Positions 1 to 7,921 of a DNA stretch of 64,000 nt are shown one piece after another; position 1 is the stretch's first letter; every line of letters starts with the position of its first letter. A program made the position numbers and the translations under genes. The DNA comes from Planotetraspora phitsanulokensis. GTDB taxonomy: Bacteria > Actinomycetota > Actinomycetes > Streptosporangiales > Streptosporangiaceae. The stretch lies in NCBI RefSeq assembly GCF_016863295.1, contig NZ_BOOP01000003.1:186001-250000 (forward strand), in the 5' to 3' direction. The notes beneath the pieces are model-generated. The model worked only from the letters and a program-made list of their open reading frames with translations. It ran no database searches and was not told where the DNA came from.

Positions 1-2
1 AG

Positions 3-995
3 TCCGGGTGGTGGACGGCGCCGGAACGGATCGGCGACCGCATCGCCCCGCTGGTCGGCGCGGCCTCCGGCCAGGTCGTGGTCGGCGACTCCACCAGCGT
101 GAACATCTTCAAGGCCCTGGTGGGCGCGGTGCGGATGGCCGACGCGGAACGCGACGAGATCGTCGTCGACGCGACGACGTTCCCCACCGACGGCTACATC
201 GCGGAGTCCGCCGCGCGGATGACGGGCCGCCGCCTGGTACCCGTCGACCCGGGCCAACTCCGGACGGCCCTCGGCCCTCGCACCGCCGCCGCACTCGTCA
301 ACCACGTCGACTACCGCAGCGGGCGGCTGCATGATCTGCCCGGTCTGACGGCCGCCGCGCACGCCGCGGGCGCCCTGGTGGTGTGGGACCTGTGCCACAG
401 CGCGGGCGCGCTGCCGGTGGGGCTCGACGCGCACGGCGTCGACCTCGCGGTCGGCTGCACCTACAAGTACCTCAACGGAGGTCCCGGCTCCCCCGCCTTC
501 CTGTACGTGCGCCGGGACCTGCAGGCCGGCTTCGACTCGCCGCTCCCCGGGTGGAACTCCCACCGGGACCCCTTCGGCATGTCGCCGCGGTACGAGGCCG
601 CGGACGGCGCGCTGCGCGCCCGGGTGGGCACCCCCGACATCCTCTCGATGCTCGCTCTGGAGGCGGCCCTCGAAGTGTGGGACGGGGTGCCGATCGAGGC
701 CGTGCGGGACAAGAGCCTCGCCCTGACCGACTTCTTCCTGGAGTGCGTCGAGGCGTACCTGCCCGCGGGACGAGTCGAGTCGATCACCCCCGTCCCGCAC
801 ACGGACCGGGGCAGCCAGGTCGCGCTGCGCTGCGCCGACGCGGGCGAGGTGATGGGCGCGCTGATCGCCCGCGGGGTCGTCGGCGACTTCCGGCATCCCG
901 ACGTGCTGCGCTTCGGCTTCACGCCTCTGTACGTGTCGTTCGCGGACGCCGAGCGGGCGGCGCGGGTGCTGGCCGAGGTGATCTCGTCCCGTTGA
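3..995 (+). CDS. kynU: Kynureninase, 5'-truncated by window edge
   Basis: Kynureninase is a PLP enzyme that cleaves L-kynurenine to anthranilate and alanine in oxidative tryptophan breakdown. The frame is open from base 3, so the true start lies outside the window. About 330 residues are visible, and the family is near 410, so roughly the first 80 are missing. The PLP-binding lysine sits in CTYKYLNGGPG (codon near 465), preceded by the fold-type I aspartate in VWDLCHSAGA. The C-terminal small domain ends normally with FTPLYVSF and a helix. The formamidase-like gene 56 bp downstream supports a kynurenine-pathway operon; tryptophan 2,3-dioxygenase would be expected upstream. Confidence is high. 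Confidence 0.93.
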   Translation, partial: SGWWTAPERIGDRIAPLVGAASGQVVVGDSTSVNIFKALVGAVRMADAERDEIVVDATTFPTDGYIAESAARMTGRRLVPVDPGQLRTALGPRTAAALVNHVDYRSGRLHDLPGLTAAAHAAGALVVWDLCHSAGALPVGLDAHGVDLAVGCTYKYLNGGPGSPAFLYVRRDLQAGFDSPLPGWNSHRDPFGMSPRYEAADGALRARVGTPDILSMLALEAALEVWDGVPIEAVRDKSLALTDFFLECVEAYLPAGRVESITPVPHTDRGSQVALRCADAGEVMGALIARGVVGDFRHPDVLRFGFTPLYVSFADAERAARVLAEVISSR

Positions 996-1051
996 CTTTC
1001 GGCGCGACACGTCGTGGTCCACACCCCCGAAGCGAAGGAGGAATCGCGCGC

Positions 1052-1942
1052 ATGGCCGTAGCGGGAACGCCGGCGGTGTCCGAGGACGCCGCGGCGCAAG
1101 ACGCCGCCGAGCAGGAGTCGGCCTTCTCCCATCCCTTCGTCGAACCGGACGCCACCGCCTCCTACGGCGACCACCCCGATCAGGTCGTCGATTTCTACGC
1201 GCCCCGCGTGGACCTCGGCGGGGCGAAGGCTCCCCTCGTCGTCGTCCTGCACGGAGGCGCCTGGCGCGCCGCCTACGACAGGCGGCACATCGCGCCCCTC
1301 GCGGCCTTCCTCGCGGGACGGGCTTTCGCGGTCGCCTCGGTCGAGTACCGGCGGGGCGGCGCCGAACCGGGGGCGGCGGGACGCTGGCCGCAGACCTTGG
1401 ACGACGTGGCCGCGGCCATGGACGCGCTCCCCGGCCTCGTGGCGGACGCGCTCCCACAGGCGGACCCGCGCCGGCCGATCGTGGTCGGGCATTCGGCCGG
1501 CGGGCATCTCGCGCTGTGGGCGGCGGCCCGCCACAGGCTGCCGGACGGCTCGCCCTGGCGGCGTCCCGGACCGTCCTTAGGCGGGGTCGTCGCGCTCGCG
1601 CCGATCGCCGATTTCCTCAAGGCCGGCGAACTGTCCGTGTGCTCCGGAGCCGCGCTCCAGTTCCTCGGCGGGCCCGACCGGTTCGAGGAGCGGCGCCCGT
1701 CCGCGGATCCCGCGGCGCTGCTGCCCACCGGCGTCCCCAGCACCGTCGTCCAGGGTGACGCCGACATCGTCGTCCCGGCCGAGGTCGCCGAATCCTTCGT
1801 CCGCGCGGCAGCCGACGCGGGCGAGACGGTTCGCCTCACCCAGGTCGCCGAGGCCGGCCACTTCCCGTTGATCGATCCCGCGGCGGACGCCTGCGCCCTG
1901 GTCGCAGAGGAGATCACACGCCTGGTGGCGGTCGCAGGCTGA
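1052..1942 (+). CDS. Alpha/beta hydrolase, probable kynurenine formamidase
   Basis: This 296-residue alpha/beta hydrolase probably converts N-formylkynurenine to kynurenine, the step before the adjacent kynureninase. The oxyanion-hole motif HGGAW is near residue 67, the nucleophile elbow GHSAGGH places Ser near 147, and the terminal catalytic His is in EAGHFPLID. The HGG motif and size match KynB-like/arylformamidase-type hydrolases rather than the metal-dependent bacterial KynB. The ATG at 1052 was chosen because AAGGAGG lies 11 bases upstream; a longer reading frame extends back into kynU but has no ribosome site. Function rests on the fold plus the operon partner, so another small acyl hydrolase is possible. 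Confidence 0.82.
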   Translation: MAVAGTPAVSEDAAAQDAAEQESAFSHPFVEPDATASYGDHPDQVVDFYAPRVDLGGAKAPLVVVLHGGAWRAAYDRRHIAPLAAFLAGRAFAVASVEYRRGGAEPGAAGRWPQTLDDVAAAMDALPGLVADALPQADPRRPIVVGHSAGGHLALWAAARHRLPDGSPWRRPGPSLGGVVALAPIADFLKAGELSVCSGAALQFLGGPDRFEERRPSADPAALLPTGVPSTVVQGDADIVVPAEVAESFVRAAADAGETVRLTQVAEAGHFPLIDPAADACALVAEEITRLVAVAG

Positions 1943-2089
1943 CCCCGCGACGCGGTCCCGGGTTGCCCGACGAACTGTCCTGCTTCGGTTGATGGTTGAC
2001 ATGATCAACCCGGAGCCGTGCCGGGCGTGCGACTCGCGGCAGATGAGGATGCGCTGGACTTACCGACAGGCACCAGGAGCGGGCGGGGG

Positions 2090-2626
2090 TCAGAACTCGT
2101 AGGCGTCGCCGTCGGATACTGCCGCTGGCAGCGCCTCGTTGCCACCGTCAGCCAGGAGCACTTGAAGCAACTCGACGACCGTCGTCGCGAGGACCGGCAT
2201 CTCACCGACCACGCCATACGTGTCCCACGCTGCGGCATAGCAGCGTCCCGCTCGCTCGGGCGACAGGTCCATCACCACATGCGGCTCGGTCGACAGCCCC
2301 TCGCCCCCGTCCACGATCACGTAGCAGTTGTTCGTCAAATCTGCGGGATCCTCCTCTGCCACCTGCTGAGCGACCTCCGGCGTCAGCAACCGCGGACTGG
2401 CGGGCACGAAATCACCAGGCCCACACACGCGCCGTGGGAAAGGGGCGTCTTCGAACAGGAGCGCCCCACCGCACAGCTCGTACAGTTGCCGCAGATCTTC
2501 GGGAAGCACGACATTGCCGGACACGACGGCAGACCCACCACCGGGGACCACGTGGCACCCCGACCGACCAGCGATCTCGCGCAACACTTCAGCCAAGGCA
2601 GTCCGGGAACCTTCTGACGACGTCAC
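2090..2626 (-). CDS. SMI1/KNR4 (SUKH)-family protein
   Basis: A cytosolic protein of about 178 residues. The pattern LPEDLRQLYELCGGALLF followed by a GPGDFVPASP block and a central NNCYVIVDGG strand is typical of SMI1/KNR4 (SUKH) proteins. Many of these are immunity proteins against contact-dependent or secreted polymorphic toxins. I took the GTG at 2626 as the start because family similarity begins just after it; the frame stays open to 2800 with low-complexity sequence. There is no strong Shine-Dalgarno site. No toxin gene is adjacent, so it looks like an orphan immunity or housekeeping SUKH protein. Confidence 0.72.
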   Translation of the reverse strand: MTSSEGSRTALAEVLREIAGRSGCHVVPGGGSAVVSGNVVLPEDLRQLYELCGGALLFEDAPFPRRVCGPGDFVPASPRLLTPEVAQQVAEEDPADLTNNCYVIVDGGEGLSTEPHVVMDLSPERAGRCYAAAWDTYGVVGEMPVLATTVVELLQVLLADGGNEALPAAVSDGDAYEF

Positions 2627-2881
2627 CGCATGATCGTATGAGTGCCGGCTGCCCCAGTACCGACGGGCGGCGCCTGCTCGCCGGCTACTTGTTAACTGGC
2701 GGCACGACCGCAGCCCGGCCAGGCTTGGTCGAGGTGACCGGCGGGGTAGCTCTCTCATACGGCTGCCCACCGCGGATACCGCGCTCACCTCGGCCCGCAT
2801 GAGCGAGCGTCGTCGCCAACCCGAACGCGGCGCGCAGACCGTAGTCGCACAGCCCCTCCGTCCTTCGTGCGTGTCGGGACG

Positions 2882-3316
2882 CTACTTGGCGAATAGGTGC
2901 GAGATGTCACGGAACGCTTTGAACTCCAGCGCATTGCCGGCAGGGTCGCGAAGGAACATGGTCCACTGCTCCCCCGGCTGCCCTTCGAACCGCAGGTACG
3001 GCTCGATCACGAACTCGGTGTCGGCCGCCTTGAGACGGTCCGCCAGGGTATGGAACTGTTCGATGGTCAGCACCACCCCGAAATGCGGGACGGGAACCTC
3101 GTGCCCATCCACCGAACTGTGTCCCACCTCGCCACCGGCACCCTTGGTTACGTGGGTGACGAACTGGTGACCGTAGAGGTTCCAGTCGATCCAATTCTGC
3201 GCGGACCGCCCCTCCTCCAGCCCGAGCACACCGCCGTAGAACTCCCTCGCTGCCTGCAGGTCGTCGACCGGCACCGCGAGATGGAATGCGGAACGATCTG
3301 GAGCCGAATTGATCAT
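2882..3316 (-). CDS. VOC-family (glyoxalase/dioxygenase-fold) protein
   Basis: A 144-residue single-module vicinal-oxygen-chelate protein. The first beta-alpha-beta-beta-beta unit starts at [19 protein letters not shown]. The second half carries HFGVVLT and ends with the usual [15 protein letters not shown] strand, whose Glu is the customary metal ligand. Members act as glyoxalases, ring-cleavage dioxygenases or antibiotic-binding proteins; nothing here fixes the substrate. The ATG at 3316 is preceded by GGAGGAG with good spacing. It is a stand-alone gene. Confidence 0.85.
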   Translation of the reverse strand: MINSAPDRSAFHLAVPVDDLQAAREFYGGVLGLEEGRSAQNWIDWNLYGHQFVTHVTKGAGGEVGHSSVDGHEVPVPHFGVVLTIEQFHTLADRLKAADTEFVIEPYLRFEGQPGEQWTMFLRDPAGNALEFKAFRDISHLFAK

Positions 3317-3640
3317 ATTTCTCTCCTCCTATGTGCGCCCTGGGCCGCACCACGGTCGGCACGGCGCCCATTCCCCTCCCTCAGCCAGAGCAATCACGCC
3401 GTGGACTCGGCAAACCGACCCCAGAGCCCTCACCTGGCCGGATGAAATTTTCGACAAGCGCAGCATTCCAGGGTTGTCAGCGACCGCTTCCCGATCGGCT
3501 GCGCCTCTCCTTCTGAAGGTGCGGCCTGAGGATCGGCGAACGGGCCGGGCTGAAGGTGAGCCGCGCGTCCACCTGGACCTGACACGGCCGGTACAGGGGT
3601 TCAGGGCCGCCTGGCGTGGCGGGCGGCCCTGAACCCCGGG
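3317..3640. other. Intergenic stretch, no gene seen
   Basis: About 320 bp without a convincing reading frame. It holds the upstream region of the VOC gene and, at its right end, a very strong hairpin listed separately. Codon-position GC bias is weak in all frames here. Confidence 0.5.
3596..3637. terminator. Strong hairpin, probable terminator
   Basis: A perfect 16-bp stem (arms 3596-3611 and 3622-3637) with a 10-base loop, just past the stop of the ABC-permease remnant on the minus strand. It is probably the original terminator of the operon that remnant belonged to. There is no U-tract, which is usual in such GC-rich genomes. Confidence 0.75.
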
Positions 3641-3765
3641 CTATGGCGTGGCGAGCGCCTCCGTGGGCGAGAGGCGGTAGGCGCGGATCGCCGGGTACAG
3701 GCCGGCCAGGCCGCCGATCGCGACGGTGGCGGCGACACCGCCGGCCACCGCCCAGGCCGGGACGA
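3641..3765 (-). pseudogene. C-terminal remnant of a MacB/FtsX-type ABC permease
   Basis: The last roughly 40 codons of a FtsX-like permease survive: a hydrophobic final helix (VAATVAIGGLAGLY) followed by PAIRAYRLSPTEALATP and a stop. The tail closely parallels the intact permease at 7922-9106, which ends [21 protein letters not shown]. Upstream of about 3765 the similarity stops abruptly and a GNAT gene begins on the other strand, so the rest of the permease has been deleted. The intact hairpin just beyond the stop codon supports a genuine operon end. Confidence 0.72.
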
Positions 3766-4235
3766 TGCACCTGAGGCAGAATGCGGAGGTGCTGGAGATC
3801 CGGTTGTTCCGATCCGGCGACGGTCCGGCCGTGGCCGACGTCATCGAGCGGTGCCTGCGCGAACTCAACAGTCGCGATTACCCGGAAGAGATCATCGAGC
3901 GCATGTGCGCACACTTCTCCGCCGAGCGGATCGTGCAGCTCGCCGACGAGCGGCAGATGTTCGTCGCCGAGCGGGCGGGGATCGCGGGCACCGTCTCCCG
4001 CGATGGCAACAAGGTCTTCACGATGTTCGTCCATCCCCGGGCGATCGGTCAGGGTGTCGGACGGCGGTTGATGCGCCACATCGAGGCGCTGGCTGCAGCC
4101 GAGGGGTACGACTACATGGAAACCGGCGCCAGCGTGACCGGGCATGGGTTCTACCAGCGGCTGGGTTACGTCGACGTGCGCACGAGCGAGACGGAGTTCG
4201 GCTTCAACTACATTCTCCGGAAACCCCTGCGATGA
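3765..4235 (+). CDS. GNAT-family N-acetyltransferase
   Basis: About 156 residues with the GNAT fold. EIRLFRSGDGPAVADVI is the N-terminal strand-helix. The acetyl-CoA loop is in VHPRAIGQGVGRRLM (Q-x-x-G-x-G), and the C-terminal GHGFYQRLGYVD strand/helix is typical. It would acetylate an amine or amino acid; the substrate is unknown. The start is uncertain: ATG 3765 gives a short unmatched leader and GTG 3789 begins right at the fold. The gene abuts a deleted ABC permease, so its original promoter may have been lost or newly formed at the junction. Confidence 0.82.
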   Translation: MHLRQNAEVLEIRLFRSGDGPAVADVIERCLRELNSRDYPEEIIERMCAHFSAERIVQLADERQMFVAERAGIAGTVSRDGNKVFTMFVHPRAIGQGVGRRLMRHIEALAAAEGYDYMETGASVTGHGFYQRLGYVDVRTSETEFGFNYILRKPLR

Positions 4236-4307
4236 CGCCGCTGGAGACGCAGACGCCCCGTTCGACGGCAGGGCAGCCGAACGCGCGGTCGAAGTAGGGT
4301 GATCGCC

Positions 4308-4634
4308 GTGAAAACACTGATCGGCCGTCTCGTCCTGCCCTTGATCTGTGTGCTGCTCGGCTGGGGCGTCTACGCGTTCGGCGGAATTGGGCAGGGCGAC
4401 GAACTGCGCTGCGGCGATCGCGTCATGACGACCAGTGACACGTGCGAGCACGTCACCAATGGCGCGACGCGGACCAACGACTACTACCAGGAGAAGGCCG
4501 AGAACGAGCGCCTGTCCAACCTGGTGAAGAACGCCGGCCTCGGCATCATGGGCCTGAGCGGGCTGTCAATCCTGTACGTGCTGGCCGGCAGCGGCGTGCA
4601 GGCGGTCCGGAAGAGGGCACCCGCACAGCCGTAG
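4308..4634 (+). CDS. Small membrane protein of unknown function
   Basis: About 108 residues with two predicted transmembrane helices (near residues 5-24 and 77-97). The loop between them is polar and cysteine-containing (ELRCGDRVM and TSDTCEHV), compatible with an external disulfide. The second helix is followed by a basic tail. A GTG at 4308 is favoured because AGTAGGG precedes it by about 9 bases; GTG 4299 is the alternative. The topology resembles small actinobacterial membrane proteins of unknown role. It stands alone on the plus strand. Confidence 0.62.
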   Translation: MKTLIGRLVLPLICVLLGWGVYAFGGIGQGDELRCGDRVMTTSDTCEHVTNGATRTNDYYQEKAENERLSNLVKNAGLGIMGLSGLSILYVLAGSGVQAVRKRAPAQP

Positions 4635-4659
4635 CGGCACCAGGCGGACGGCTTGATTG

Positions 4660-5532
4660 CTACACCCGGGCGACTGCGCCGTACATGGACACCTCGGCTG
4701 GGAGGGGATGCTGGTCGTGGTCCGGCCGCCACTCGCTGATCGGCACGACCCCCGGTTCGACCAGATCCAGACCGCTGAAGAACCGGGCGAAGGTGTCCCG
4801 GTCGCGGGGCCGGGTGTCGACGTGCCCGGCGGCGAGCATCGCGTCGAACACCGCGGCGGCCTGCGGTTCGAGGAAGTCTTTGGTCACGTTCGTCGCCACG
4901 AGGTAGCTGCCTGGCGCAACCGCGTCGAGCAGGTCCGCTACCACGTGCCGCGCCTGGTCGTCGTCGTGGATGAAATGCAGCACCGCGACGAGGAGGATCG
5001 CTACCGGCTTGCGCAGGTCCAGCGTCGCAGCCAGTTCTGGGGCGGCGAGGATGGCGGCCGGGGTCCGCAGGTCAGCGTCGATGTAGCTGGTGGCGCCTTC
5101 GGCCGATCCGACCATGAGCGCTCGCGCGTGGGCGAGGACCATCGGGTCGTTGTCCACGTAGACCACGCGGGACTCGGGGGCGATGGCCTGGGCAACCTCG
5201 TGCGTGTTGTCGGGTGCGGGCAGACCGGTGCCGATGTCGAGGACCTGCCGGATGCCGGCCTCTCCGACGAGGTGCCGGATGGCCCGGCTGTGGAAGGCGC
5301 GGCCCTCACGGGCGGTGCTGCGGATCGCAGGGTACGCCTGGGCGATCCGGTCACCCGACTCCCGATCGACTGGAAAGTGGTCCTTCCCGCCGAGCCAGTA
5401 GTTCCACCGACGCGCAACCGAGACGGTGGTGGTGTCCAGTCGGGGATCTCCCGGCGGCTGGCTGATATCGCTCGCGGGCACGGGGCCTCCGGGGGAAGAC
5501 GCGGACGAGGACGCCAGGATCGGCGGTTGCAC
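4660..5532 (-). CDS. DUF574-type SAM-dependent methyltransferase
   Basis: A 290-residue protein of the actinobacterial S-adenosylmethionine methyltransferase group (DUF574/Methyltransf_19). The signature RRWNYWLGGKDHFPVDR (residues 41-57) is diagnostic. Motif I is VLDIGTGLP (97-105) and the acidic residue that binds the ribose is in VYVDNDPMV (D127). The substrate is unknown; these proteins occur in many paralogues in sporulating actinomycetes. It is monocistronic as far as visible. Confidence 0.88.
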   Translation of the reverse strand: MQPPILASSSASSPGGPVPASDISQPPGDPRLDTTTVSVARRWNYWLGGKDHFPVDRESGDRIAQAYPAIRSTAREGRAFHSRAIRHLVGEAGIRQVLDIGTGLPAPDNTHEVAQAIAPESRVVYVDNDPMVLAHARALMVGSAEGATSYIDADLRTPAAILAAPELAATLDLRKPVAILLVAVLHFIHDDDQARHVVADLLDAVAPGSYLVATNVTKDFLEPQAAAVFDAMLAAGHVDTRPRDRDTFARFFSGLDLVEPGVVPISEWRPDHDQHPLPAEVSMYGAVARV

Positions 5533-5810
5533 CGGCGTTCATCGTAGCGTCGCGTCAACGCTCGGAGACACCCCATCTGGCCACCGGCCGCCCCAGCCAA
5601 GCCCACCGCACGCGGCTTCCCATTCAGCGACAACCGGCTTCTGACCGGACGTGGCCGGCATCCCAGGGCCGGTGCCCGTAGGACGGCGACGCCACAGCCC
5701 TCTTGATCACGTGCGCTGTGATCGGCAGAGTCGGATGTCCTCCCACGTAGGGAACGACGCCTGCTCGGCGGTATGAGAGGGCGCGGATCGCGGCATGAGC
5801 GGGTGCCTCG

Positions 5811-6416
5811 TCAGTGGCGGGTGCCGCTCAGTCGGCTCTCGGCTCCCCACAGGTAGAAGGCTGGCAGGCCACGCTGCAGTCCGGAACGATAGATCCCTAT
5901 CCCATCCACCGCTGTCGCCTTGTTGAGGTGTTCGGCCTGGACGGCTCGGGCTTTGCGCAGAAGTTCATCGGTGGTGAAGAACGAGCCGTTGTCGGCGCTG
6001 ACTCGGATCCCCGGCTTGGTGCCTCCAGCCGGCCCGAAAGGCAACAGGTACAGCTGCGGCACCTGCAGCCGGGAGTTGGCCGCGACAAGCCTCGCCGGAT
6101 CGCCAGAAGACCACGTCAGGTCCGTAGCCTGTACGGCGACGAAGGGCAGATCGGGCCGGTGGACCGCGCGTTCGTCCTCCGACAACGGATCCGATCGGAC
6201 AAGGGCCGCCTGATCGGCGACCGTTGAGGCGGTGGTCACGTAATACGTGATCCGTTTGCGCTTGATCTGCTCCAGGTCCGCGAGGCCCCAGCCGTCGCGA
6301 TGCGGCCACCAGCAGTCATACATGACGATGTTGGTGTCGTGGACGAGCACCCGGAGGGGACGCTCGTCGTGCGAAAACCGGAACACCGTGCCGGGCTCGA
6401 GCTGGGACAGGTCCAC
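5811..6416 (-). CDS. Hypothetical protein
   Basis: About 201 residues, soluble, with no family I recognise. The N-terminal half is beta-rich with a Trp/aromatic-rich segment (VMYDCWWPHRDGWG), then a charged central part and a conserved-looking QLYLLPFGPAGG region. The GTG at 6416 is the most likely start because the sequence before it is low-complexity; no clear ribosome site was found. It lies in a patch of orphan accessory genes, so an immunity or toxin-associated role is possible but not shown. Confidence 0.55.
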   Translation of the reverse strand: MDLSQLEPGTVFRFSHDERPLRVLVHDTNIVMYDCWWPHRDGWGLADLEQIKRKRITYYVTTASTVADQAALVRSDPLSEDERAVHRPDLPFVAVQATDLTWSSGDPARLVAANSRLQVPQLYLLPFGPAGGTKPGIRVSADNGSFFTTDELLRKARAVQAEHLNKATAVDGIGIYRSGLQRGLPAFYLWGAESRLSGTRH

Positions 6417-6692
6417 GAGGCGCAGCGTAGTCCGACAGATGGAACCAGCGCGGTCACCGGCAACGGATTGAGGCATGGACCGGAAGACACCAAGAGGACA
6501 GACCAAGGGCGCGCTCATTGAGCGATGTCGTGCGCCCTGGCACCGCTCGAACGGGCACTGGCGACGGCCAGTACGGACTGTTCCAGAGCTCCGGCGGACA
6601 GCGCGCGCCGGGCGGCATGTCCGGACGTCGGTCAACACTGCACGTCGTGACGGCGCGTGTCGCACCGGATCGCCGCCAGAAGAGCACGCTCG

Positions 6693-7154
6693 TCAGATCC
6701 CGGTATCCAGCGCATCCGAATCGTCGACTGATCCGTCCCGCTCGAACACGCCGCTGTCGTTCACCCGCCAGGTCACTTGTATGCCGGTTGGTCGTTGGAG
6801 CCTTCGTCGTACCTGCGCCACATCGTCCAGGCGGAATGAGTCCGACATCCGGAAATAGACGATGCCGTCCACGACCGTGGGGTGGAGCCCGAGGTTGGAC
6901 AGCAATTGTGTTGCCGCGTCGCGGCTAACGGCGGTCGGCACCACGTATGCGCGTCCGCCTTCGTTCTCGCAACAGCTCCGCGTGTCGCACACAGCCCACA
7001 GGCTGGCCAGCAGTCCGGCAATGCCTCGATCCACACACGCCTCTTTGCCGTGCGCTCGGAGATGAACCTGGCGGTGCCTGACGGCGATCAGTCCGCCGTT
7101 CGTCTTCCGGCAGGCTGGACACAGTGGGTAGGGCCCAAGCACGACCGACATCAC
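6693..7154 (-). CDS. Hypothetical cysteine-rich protein
   Basis: About 153 residues with a CPAC pair at the N-terminus (residues 12-15) and a second cysteine group (CDTRSCC, near 56-62), which suggests a small metal-binding or disulfide-bonded module. The C-terminal half is a regular alpha/beta domain with DVAQVRRRLQRPTGIQ. The GTG at 7154 (or ATG 7151) follows a GGGGG ribosome-like site. It is not assigned to a family. The next gene in the same direction upstream encodes a MafI-type immunity protein. Confidence 0.5.
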   Translation of the reverse strand: MMSVVLGPYPLCPACRKTNGGLIAVRHRQVHLRAHGKEACVDRGIAGLLASLWAVCDTRSCCENEGGRAYVVPTAVSRDAATQLLSNLGLHPTVVDGIVYFRMSDSFRLDDVAQVRRRLQRPTGIQVTWRVNDSGVFERDGSVDDSDALDTGI

Positions 7155-7214
7155 TACCCCCAGGCCGAGAAGATCGAGCGTCCAGTTACGGACTTGCGAG
7201 ATCCCTTGAACGCG

Positions 7215-7514
7215 TCACCGGTCGGGACAGAACGACAGGGCTCGAGGAACCCGGTCGCCCATCTGCATCCGGTCGACGAGTGCGAGCATGTCGGCGCGCT
7301 CGCCTGCCGTCAATGGCAGCTCCTCCTCGGAGAGCACGTCGGCCATCTGTTCGAGGGCAAGGCCCAGTTCGTTCGCGTCGATGAACTCAGCGATCAAGTT
7401 GAGGCCCTTGCCCGGGAGACGATCATCCAGTCGGATGAGGAGGCTGCGCAGAACCCCAGCGACGTCCTCGTAGTCGGCGCGATCCACACGAGAGATGGTT
7501 TCAGAGGAACACAC
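7215..7514 (-). CDS. MafI-family immunity protein, orphan
   Basis: About 99 residues. LRSLLIRLDDRLPGKGLNL, FIDANELGLALEQMADVL and the LTAGERADMLALVDRM end match the MafI immunity family, whose members neutralise MafB-type polymorphic toxins. A GTG at 7514 gives the longest product; GTG 7487 is an alternative start closer to the conserved region. No MafB-like toxin or secretion gene lies nearby, so it appears to be an orphan immunity gene, which may protect against neighbours' toxins or be a leftover. Confidence 0.75.
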   Translation of the reverse strand: MCSSETISRVDRADYEDVAGVLRSLLIRLDDRLPGKGLNLIAEFIDANELGLALEQMADVLSEEELPLTAGERADMLALVDRMQMGDRVPRALSFCPDR

Positions 7515-7547
7515 TCATTTGCCGTCGACAGCGCTCTCTTGCCGAGA

Positions 7548-7790
7548 TCAGTGAGCCTGCCTCTCTCCGCTCGACGCATCGGATGGCGCGGTCTTCGCGG
7601 GCCCGTCGAGGCGCAGGATTGTTTCCTCGATCTCCTTATTTCGCCCGTCGGCGTACGAGATCTCCGTGCCTATGACCGCGAATCCTGCCTTCTGCAGCAC
7701 CTTGAGCGATCTCACATTGTCACTCGCGGCGCGGGCGAACACGGGCCGCACGCGAACCGATTCCAGGTGCAGGGCGAGCGCTCGGCCAGC
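7548..7790 (-). pseudogene. C-terminal remnant of a RimJ/RimL-like GNAT acetyltransferase
   Basis: The translation ends with a typical GNAT tail: FARAASDNVRSLKVLQKAGF followed by VIGTEISYADG and EETILRLD. The adjoining upstream segment AAGRALALHLE still resembles the acetyl-CoA helix. Further upstream the frame turns into unrelated sequence, with no complete N-terminal half of the domain. GTG 7751 could start a 67-residue product, but that would lack the CoA-binding core. I therefore call it a decayed gene end. Confidence 0.6.
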
Positions 7791-7921
7791 GGCAGAAGAG
7801 GACGTCCGAGGAGATTCTCGCGTACGCCCCGATGCCGGCGGTGTCTGGTCGACCAGCGCACCCCACCTGCGAAGCAGCTCCCTGGCCGGACCTTGTCAGG
7901 TCTGGTCAGGGAGCCGATGGC

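Noticed and set aside
461-1534. Minus-strand frame of about 357 codons over kynU and the formamidase
   Set aside because: Antisense of two well-supported genes, with no domain or ribosome site.
7548-7751. Functional short acetyltransferase
   Set aside because: The 67-residue product lacks the acetyl-CoA binding core of the GNAT fold.
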